Source: Cryobacterium sp. N22 (GTDB lineage: Bacteria; Actinomycetota; Actinomycetes; Actinomycetales; Microbacteriaceae). Taken from it: DNA of 64,000 nt. The notes below the pieces were generated by a model that was given only the letters and a program-made list of their open reading frames with translations, did not search any database and was not told where the DNA came from. Position 1 is the first letter of the stretch. Each line of letters starts with the position of its first letter. The DNA lies in NCBI RefSeq assembly GCF_002929555.1, contig NZ_PJJP01000039.1, forward strand, positions 558,001 to 622,000, read 5' to 3'. This document shows positions 58,944-64,000 of this stretch, in pieces. Made by a program: the position numbers and the translations under genes.

Positions 58944-59645
58944 ATGCAGAAGAAGACGAAGATCGGGCTGTGGATTGCGGGCGGAGTTCTCGTCATCGGC
59001 GGGGCCGCCCTGGCGTTCGGACCGGCGGTCTATGCCGACTACGCCAACAGCACTGTCGAGGCGGCCCCCACCATCGCCGCCGGAGCCCCGAGCGCAACGG
59101 ATGCGGCTACCGAGGTGAACGCCGACGATCTCTCGGGCACCTGGAGCGTTGGAGCGGACTCGTTCGCGGGCTACCGCGTCGACGAGGTGCTGCAGGGCAA
59201 CGACGTGACCGTGACCGGTCGCACGACCGACGTCACCGGTGAGCTCACCGTGGACACACTCTCCCTCACCGCCGCGACGATCACCGTGGACGTGGCGAGC
59301 ATCGCCACCGACGAAGGCGCCAGGGACGCCTACTTCCGCGACACCGCCATGGAGGCCGGCGACTTCCCGACCGCCACGTTCACGCTCACCGAACCGGTCA
59401 CCCTCGAGGCTCCGGTGGCCGGCGTCGCGCAGACCCTGAGCGCCACCGGCGAACTCACCCTGCACGGCGTCACCCAGCCGGTCACCGTCGAGCTGCAGGC
59501 CGCACTCACCGACACCGGCGGCCAGGTCGTCGGCAGCATCCCGATCACGTTCAGCGACTACGGCGTCGACGCACCCGACCTCGGCTTCGTGTCGGTCGAA
59601 GACGCCGGCTCCGTCGAGTTCGAGCTCTTCGTCGCGCAGAATTAG
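58944..59645 (+). CDS. YceI family protein
   Basis: The 233-residue protein has a basic N-terminus and a membrane anchor or uncleaved signal (about 8-30, IGLWIAGGVLVIGGAALAFG), an Ala/Thr-rich spacer, then a YceI lipocalin-like barrel (~55-233): DDLSGTWSVGADSFAGYRVDEVLQGNDVTVTGRTTDVTGEL, and the end PDLGFVSVEDAGSVEFEL. It probably binds polyisoprenoid or other lipids at the outer face of the membrane. The following ECF/anti-sigma pair is likely co-regulated or co-transcribed. ATG 58944 follows AGGGTG. Confidence 0.9.
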   Translation: MQKKTKIGLWIAGGVLVIGGAALAFGPAVYADYANSTVEAAPTIAAGAPSATDAATEVNADDLSGTWSVGADSFAGYRVDEVLQGNDVTVTGRTTDVTGELTVDTLSLTAATITVDVASIATDEGARDAYFRDTAMEAGDFPTATFTLTEPVTLEAPVAGVAQTLSATGELTLHGVTQPVTVELQAALTDTGGQVVGSIPITFSDYGVDAPDLGFVSVEDAGSVEFELFVAQN

Positions 59646-59691
59646 TCCAGCACGTGTTCATCGTGGGCATCGGGCAGACCGGGAGGTGACC

Positions 59692-60198
59692 GTGACAGAA
59701 CCACACGCGGAGCTTCTGCGGGCTCTGCACGATGCCCACGGGCCGGCACTGTTTCGGTATGTGGTGCGCCTGACCGGGGACTACGGGTTCGCGCAGGACG
59801 TCGTGCAGGAGACCCTGTTGCGTGCCTGGAAGCGTCCGGCGCTGCTGGACCGGGATGACGACGCCGCCCGCGCCTGGCTGTTCACGGTGGCCCGCAACCT
59901 CGTCATCGACGACCGGCGGAGCGCACGCTACGCCCGCGAGATCTCGACCGACGACCTGCCCGAGACGGCGTCGACCGACGCCACCGAGGCCATCCTGGAT
60001 CGCTGGCTGCTCACCGATGCCCTCACCGCGCTCACCCCCGAGCACCGCACGGTGCTGGTGAGTGCCTACTACCTCGGGCAGTCGATCGCGGAAATCGCCG
60101 AGCGCCAACAGGTGCCGGAGGGCACCGTGAAGTCCCGCCTGCACTACGCCCTGCGAGCAATGCGGCTCGCCCTACAGGAAAGAGGGGTCACCGAATGA
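59692..60198 (+). CDS. ECF-type RNA polymerase sigma-70 factor
   Basis: I chose GTG 59692: GGGAGG at 59681-59686 is spaced 5 bases; GTG 59686 is inside that site. The 168-residue protein has sigma region 2 (YVVRLTGDYGFAQDVVQETLLRAWKRP, ARAWLFTVARNLVIDDRR) and region 4 (PEHRTVLVSAYYLGQSIAEIAERQQVPEGTVKSRLHYALRAM). It overlaps the anti-sigma gene by ATGA (60195-60198). With the SigK/SigL-like arrangement it may control the YceI gene, by inference. Confidence 0.92.
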   Translation: MTEPHAELLRALHDAHGPALFRYVVRLTGDYGFAQDVVQETLLRAWKRPALLDRDDDAARAWLFTVARNLVIDDRRSARYAREISTDDLPETASTDATEAILDRWLLTDALTALTPEHRTVLVSAYYLGQSIAEIAERQQVPEGTVKSRLHYALRAMRLALQERGVTE

Positions 60199-60983
60199 CC
60201 TCCGACCGCTTCCGCGAGTGGGACGCCGCCTACGTGCTCGGCGCGCTCAGCCCCGAGGACCGGCACGCCTTCGAACGCCACCTGCCGACCTGCCCCGCCT
60301 GCGCCGGCGCCGTCGCCGAACTCGCCGGGCTGCCCGGCATCCTGGCCGCCCTGCCCGCGGCGGAAGCCGTGGCCCTCACCGACGAAGCTCCCTCCGCCGC
60401 GCATCCCTCCGCCGCGCATCCCAGCGACGCGCATCTGCGCGACGCACTGCACCAGCCAGGAGCGGTGCAGCGGCTGGCCGGCGCGGCCGTCAGGCGCACG
60501 CGGCGCAACCGGATACGCCTGGCTGTGGCCGGCACCGCTGTCGCTGCCGTTCTCGCGCTCGGCGGCGGGGTCCTCGGCGCTGCCCTGGCGACCTCCCCCA
60601 CGCCGCAGGCCGGGCTGGCCGAACCGTCTGCACCGGCACCGCCCGCATCGGCCGGAACGACCTCGACGACGGTCGTGGCCATGGAACCCGTGGAGGCCGA
60701 CGCCCTCACCGCGGCCCTGACCATCACCGACACCGACTGGGGCACCCGGTTCGACTGGTCGTGCGTGTACCTCAACCAGCTCTGGAAGGACAACGGCCCC
60801 CAGGACTACGACATGGTGATGACCGATCAGGACGGCACCGCCACGGTGCTCGCGACCTGGACGGCGACCAGCCCGAGCACCGAAAACCTCGCCGCATCGA
60901 CCGACCTGAGCGTCGATCAGATCCGTAGCGTCGAGATCCGGGCGAGCGTGAGCGGAACGCCGCTGGCGCACACCGACCTGTAG
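60195..60983 (+). CDS. Membrane anti-sigma factor (zinc-finger type)
   Basis: The 262-residue protein has the zinc anti-sigma motif H-x3-C-x2-C (His29, Cys33, Cys36; FERHLPTCPACAG), a short repeat region (SAAHPSAAHPSDAH, about residues 70-86), one membrane helix (about 100-125, LAVAGTAVAAVLALGGGVLG), and an extracytoplasmic domain with VVAMEPVEADALTAALTIT. It probably holds the sigma factor at the membrane until a signal outside the cell. Coupled to the sigma gene by overlap. Confidence 0.92.
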   Translation: MTSDRFREWDAAYVLGALSPEDRHAFERHLPTCPACAGAVAELAGLPGILAALPAAEAVALTDEAPSAAHPSAAHPSDAHLRDALHQPGAVQRLAGAAVRRTRRNRIRLAVAGTAVAAVLALGGGVLGAALATSPTPQAGLAEPSAPAPPASAGTTSTTVVAMEPVEADALTAALTITDTDWGTRFDWSCVYLNQLWKDNGPQDYDMVMTDQDGTATVLATWTATSPSTENLAASTDLSVDQIRSVEIRASVSGTPLAHTDL

Positions 60984-60999
60984 GCCGGGTCCCGCTAGG

Positions 61000-61899
61000 T
61001 CATTCCCTGAGCGGCCGCAGGGTTCGCTCGGCCTGTGCGCGCACCGCTGCCGACACGGCGTCCAGGAGCGGCGACGACAGGTTCCAGCGCTGCCAGTAGA
61101 GCGGCACGTCCACCGGATGCGCCGCCGCCAGCTCAACCAAACGGCCGTCGGCGATCTCCGCCAGGCACTGCTGCTCGGGCAACACACCCCAGCCCAGGCC
61201 CAGCGCCACGGCGCGCGCGAAGTCGTGGGAGGTGGGGATGAAGTGCCGCGGTGGGTCCCCCGGCCCGCCCGCGTGGGCCCGCAGGAAGGCATCCTGCAGG
61301 TCGTCTTTGCGGTCGAAGGTGACCACGGGCGCCTCAGACAGCGTGGCGAGCCCGGTGGCGAGCCAGCGGGTCACGAAGTCCGGCGTGGCGACCGCGCGAT
61401 AGCGCATCCGGCCCAGCGGCTCGGTGACGCAGCCCTGGATGGATTCCCGGTCGGAGGTGACCGCGGCCATCACGGCGCCGGAGCGCAGCAACGAGATCGT
61501 GTGCTCCTGATCCTCCCGGTGCAGGTCGAAGGTGATGTCGAACTCGTCGGCCACCCCGGCGAGCGCGCCGAGGAACCAGGTGGCCAGACTGTCGGCGTTC
61601 ACGGCGAGGGAGACCAGAACGGGCCGCTCGGCGGACCCGTTCTCCCGCAGGGCTCGCTCGGTGTCGGCCTCCAGCAGCTCGACCTGGCGCGCGTACCGCA
61701 GCACCACGGCACCGGCGGCCGTGAGTTCGACCGGGGTGGTGCGCTGAACGAGCACCCGGCCGCAGGACTGCTCCATGGCCTTGACCCGCTGCGAGACCGC
61801 CGACGCCGTGACGTGCAACCGGCGGGCGGCCTTTTCGAAGGTGCCGTCCTCGACCAGGGCGCGCAGGGTCTCCAACTGGTCGAGTGTGAAGCGCTGCAT
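61000..61899 (-). CDS. lysG: LysR-type regulator ArgP/LysG-like
   Basis: The 299-residue regulator has a LysR helix-turn-helix (LDQLETLRALVEDGTFEKAARRLHVTASAVSQRVKAMEQSCGRVLVQRT; residues 5-53) and a substrate-binding domain. It faces a LysE exporter gene across 68 bases, the classic LysG-LysE layout, in which LysG senses L-lysine or L-arginine and switches on export. The ArgP/LysG call follows from this context and the N-terminal pattern. Confidence 0.9.
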   Translation of the reverse strand: MQRFTLDQLETLRALVEDGTFEKAARRLHVTASAVSQRVKAMEQSCGRVLVQRTTPVELTAAGAVVLRYARQVELLEADTERALRENGSAERPVLVSLAVNADSLATWFLGALAGVADEFDITFDLHREDQEHTISLLRSGAVMAAVTSDRESIQGCVTEPLGRMRYRAVATPDFVTRWLATGLATLSEAPVVTFDRKDDLQDAFLRAHAGGPGDPPRHFIPTSHDFARAVALGLGWGVLPEQQCLAEIADGRLVELAAAHPVDVPLYWQRWNLSSPLLDAVSAAVRAQAERTLRPLRE

Positions 61900-61967
61900 A
61901 AGCTCAGCTTACGCATCATCAGAAAGCGTAGCTGGACTGAATTGCTGCGGCTGCGTACCGTGGAAGC

Positions 61968-62597
61968 ATGACCGCTGCGACAACCCTCCTGCCCGCTGTG
62001 CTGGGCCTGGTCACCGGGCTATCCCTCATCATTGCCATCGGTGCCCAGAACGCGTTTGTGCTGCGGCTGGGCATCGAGGGCCGCACCCGGGTGATCCTGC
62101 CGGTGGTCGCGATCTGCGCACTGTCCGATGCGGTGCTGATCCTGGCCGGAGTACTGGGCATGGGTGCCCTGGTCAACGCAGCGCCGGTGGCCATGGTGGT
62201 CGTGCGCATCGTCGGAGCCGCGTTTCTCATCGGCTACGGACTCTGGGCGGCGCGGCGCGCCATCCGCCCCGGCGCGCTCCTGGTGACCGGCTCCAACGGC
62301 GCCACCGGAATGGGCGTCGCGGTCGGCACGGTTCTGGCCCTCACCTGGCTCAATCCGCACGTGTACCTGGACACCGTGGTGCTGCTCGGTTCCGTCGCCT
62401 CACAGCAGGAGGCCGCCGAGCGCTGGTGGTGGGCCGGCGGCGCCATGGCCGGCAGCCTGCTGTGGTTCGCCGGCCTCGGCTTCGGGGCGCGCCTACTGCG
62501 CCCGATCTTCGCCCGCCCCCAGGCCTGGCGCGTCCTGGACGGCATCATCGCCGTGGTGATGATCGCACTCGGCGCCCGGTTGGCCTTCGACCTCTAG
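61968..62597 (+). CDS. lysE: LysE family amino-acid exporter
   Basis: The 209-residue protein has the LysE/ArgO pattern: LGLVTGLSLIIAIGAQNAFVLRLG at the N-terminus, then six membrane helices, with GTVLALTWLNPHVYLDTVVLLGSV in the middle (the conserved NPH-Y-D segment). It would export lysine and/or arginine when they build up. Regulated by the divergent LysG-like protein. Confidence 0.92.
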   Translation: MTAATTLLPAVLGLVTGLSLIIAIGAQNAFVLRLGIEGRTRVILPVVAICALSDAVLILAGVLGMGALVNAAPVAMVVVRIVGAAFLIGYGLWAARRAIRPGALLVTGSNGATGMGVAVGTVLALTWLNPHVYLDTVVLLGSVASQQEAAERWWWAGGAMAGSLLWFAGLGFGARLLRPIFARPQAWRVLDGIIAVVMIALGARLAFDL

Positions 62598-62637
62598 CCC
62601 GCTCAACTCGCCGGCGGAGCGGCGGTACGCTTGCCCC

Positions 62638-63300
62638 GTGCTTTCCAAGGACCTGATCCGCCTCTATCCCGAGCTGTACCACGTGGCAGCGGATGGAGCG
62701 TGGCCGTCGATCGAGCGGCATGGGCTGCTCAGCACAGCCGCGCTCGTCACCCGCTGGGGCGTGCGGCAGGGGGCGCCGCAGGCCGCGATCCTCACCAAGC
62801 GGCGCGGCGAGTCGCTGGAGTTGGAGCATCCGGACTACGGCACCGCCGTCATCCGGCACCAGAAGGCGATGCACGAGTCGTCGCTGGCCGCCGCGCTGGA
62901 GGACCTGTCCCCCAGCGAGTGGTACACGATGCTGAACGATCGGGTGTTCTTCTTCCTGCAGAAGACGCGGCTGAACGAGCTGCTCACTGCCCGCTCGTAC
63001 CGGGACGACGCCCACACCGTGATCACGGTAGACACCCGCAGCCTGGTCACCGCGCACGAGGCCGACATCGAGCTCACTCGCGTGAACACCGGCTTCGCGC
63101 AGCGGTTCAGCGCCGAGCCGCGCGGGCGCGACAGCTTCCAGTCCATCGAGGAGTTCGCGCATCCGACCCGGGCGCACGCCTCGACCAAGGTCGTGGATGT
63201 GGCCGAGCTCGCGGTGTACCGCGGGGTGCGCGACATCACCACGCACGTCAAGCGGGTCGAACGGGTGCGCGACGGAACGGTGCTCGAGCGCTTCGTCTAG
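62638..63300 (+). CDS. DUF7002-like protein, possible ADP-ribosyltransferase-type fold
   Basis: GTG 62638 starts a 220-residue soluble protein: LIRLYPELYHVAADGAWPSIERHGLLSTAAL, then DRVFFFLQKTRLNELLTA and VITVDTRSLV. The YH-V-x8-S-I-x3-GLLS start resembles that of ADP-ribosyltransferase-fold proteins (YH-x-x8-S-I-x3-GL), but catalytic residues cannot be assigned, so this is a weak idea. It would otherwise be a protein of unknown function. Codon use is normal for the genome. Confidence 0.65.
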   Translation: MLSKDLIRLYPELYHVAADGAWPSIERHGLLSTAALVTRWGVRQGAPQAAILTKRRGESLELEHPDYGTAVIRHQKAMHESSLAAALEDLSPSEWYTMLNDRVFFFLQKTRLNELLTARSYRDDAHTVITVDTRSLVTAHEADIELTRVNTGFAQRFSAEPRGRDSFQSIEEFAHPTRAHASTKVVDVAELAVYRGVRDITTHVKRVERVRDGTVLERFV

Positions 63301-63334
63301 ACCACGGGGCGAGCGTGTGTGCCGCACCCCTCGC

Positions 63335-63379
63335 TGGTCGAGCTTGTCGAGACTCGCCAGGTTTCGACAAGCTCAACCA
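63335..63379. repeat. REP-like palindromic repeat
   Basis: Arms TGGTCGAGCTTGTCGAGAC (63335-63353) and GTTTCGACAAGCTCAACCA (63361-63379) are complementary at 17 of 19 positions with a 7-base loop. The core GGT-GAGCTTGTCGA recurs at 39695-39722. It lies between the DUF7002-like gene and the end of a GH1 gene, and may also terminate both. Confidence 0.72.
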
Positions 63380-63393
63380 ACGGGCGGGGCAGA

Positions 63394-63999
63394 TTAGGCC
63401 GCGGGGGCGACCGACGGCTCCAGGCCGTTGCGGCGGGCGACCTCGCCGAGCCAGCTGGCGCTGGGCTTGGGGGTGCGGGCGAAGGTCTGCGTGTCCCAGC
63501 CGATCAGGCCGAAGGTGGGCTTGAAGCCCGACGCCCACTCGTAGTTGTCCAGCGCGGACCAGTGCAGGTAGCCGAGCAGGTCGATGCCGTCGTCAATGCA
63601 GGAGTGCAGCCCCTCGAGGGCGCCCTGGGTGTAGGCGATCCGGCGGCTGTCGTCCTGCGTGGCGATGCCGTTCTCGGTGACCATCACGGGCACGTGGTCG
63701 GTCAGCTCCCAGGCGGCGCGCACGCCGATGCCCGCGGCCGGCGGGAAGAACTCCCAGCCGGTGAGGGTGGTCTCCACGCCCTCGGCGACGGGCCGGGGGC
63801 CCTCGGGTCCGATGAAGGTGCGGGTGTACGCCTGCACACCCACGAAGTCGTCCCCCTTCACGGTCTCCAGGTACCAGTCCTCGCGCGGGTAGGCGTACTC
63901 GGCGAGCTTCTCGTCCGCGCCCTCCTCGTCAACGGCCACGAAGGCCTGCGTGGCGACGGTCCAGCCGGTCTTCAGCTGGCTCACCTGGCTCAGTACCTC
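63394..63999 (-). CDS. GH1 family beta-glucosidase, C-terminal part (5' end outside window)
   Basis: The frame remains open to the right edge, so only the last ~201 codons are visible; a GTG at 63984 is an internal codon rather than a likely start. The piece has the GH1 catalytic nucleophile motif VMVTENGIAT (Glu in TENG), GLHSCIDDGIDLLGYLHWSALDNYEWASGF (substrate-binding tryptophan), and FGLIGWDTQTF. GH1 enzymes hydrolyse beta-glucosides, often cellobiose or plant glycosides. Substrate and missing N-terminal catalytic acid are not visible. Confidence 0.9.
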   Translation of the reverse strand, partial: EVLSQVSQLKTGWTVATQAFVAVDEEGADEKLAEYAYPREDWYLETVKGDDFVGVQAYTRTFIGPEGPRPVAEGVETTLTGWEFFPPAAGIGVRAAWELTDHVPVMVTENGIATQDDSRRIAYTQGALEGLHSCIDDGIDLLGYLHWSALDNYEWASGFKPTFGLIGWDTQTFARTPKPSASWLGEVARRNGLEPSVAPAA

Positions 64000-64000
64000 G

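Overview
The window is high-GC DNA whose gene content and layout fit an actinobacterium of the Microbacteriaceae type (a Cryobacterium-like genome is my best guess; this is an inference from gene families, not a measured match). Supporting signs are many GTG and TTG starts, ATGA or GTGA stop/start overlaps, apparently leaderless genes with a -10 box a few bases before the start, a DUF6458 protein, an ECF42-type sigma factor with a DGPF/YCII partner, LysG/LysE, and a fused OtsA-OtsB trehalose enzyme.

Region by region. 1-6.1 kb: the end of an SPFH/band-7 gene, a small membrane protein, then a minus-strand acetoin cluster (E1 alpha, E1 beta, E2 and a diacetyl/acetoin reductase-like SDR) facing a TetR regulator and a DUF488 gene, with a near-perfect 22-bp palindrome between them. 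6.5-10.2 kb: a two-component system and an ABC-2 exporter. 10.3-20.2 kb: an accessory region with looser codon use, a MerR-like regulator, a GAF-ANTAR protein, broken genes (a nonsense-mutated paralogue, a toxin-like fragment with a single stop codon, a truncated MobF relaxase, two integrase remnants), an intact ECF/DGPF/SRPBCC operon, and an excisionase. It ends at a tRNA-Gln(CUG) gene that is the probable attachment site.

20.3-31.2 kb: a thioredoxin-reductase-like flavoprotein, gltX, a LysR/class V aminotransferase pair, a DJ-1-like protein, an MDR oxidoreductase with a divergent TetR and a long operator-like palindrome, and ilvE and leuB with a fumarylacetoacetase-family gene. 31.3-43.8 kb: serA, membrane proteins, a zinc alcohol dehydrogenase, a methyltransferase, a hydrolase, and the ilvD-ilvB-ilvN-ilvC branched-chain pathway block. 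43.9-50 kb: otsAB, a sugar isomerase-like protein, a GH15 enzyme that overlaps a convergent GlsB-type membrane protein. 50.2-57 kb: the bioYMN biotin importer, a hydrolase, a flavodoxin, and the proVWX compatible-solute importer. 57.2-64 kb: a methyltransferase, IclR, YceI, a sigma/anti-sigma pair, LysG/LysE, a DUF7002-like protein and the end of a GH1 beta-glucosidase.

Functional themes are branched-chain amino acid and serine biosynthesis (ilvD/B/N/C, ilvE, leuB, serA), osmotic and stress response (trehalose synthesis, betaine uptake, ECF sigma factors), acetoin use, and a decayed mobile element at tRNA-Gln. I found no CRISPR array and no rRNA. The most interesting stretch is 12.8-15.9 kb, where decaying toxin/immunity-like and conjugation genes are packed together.
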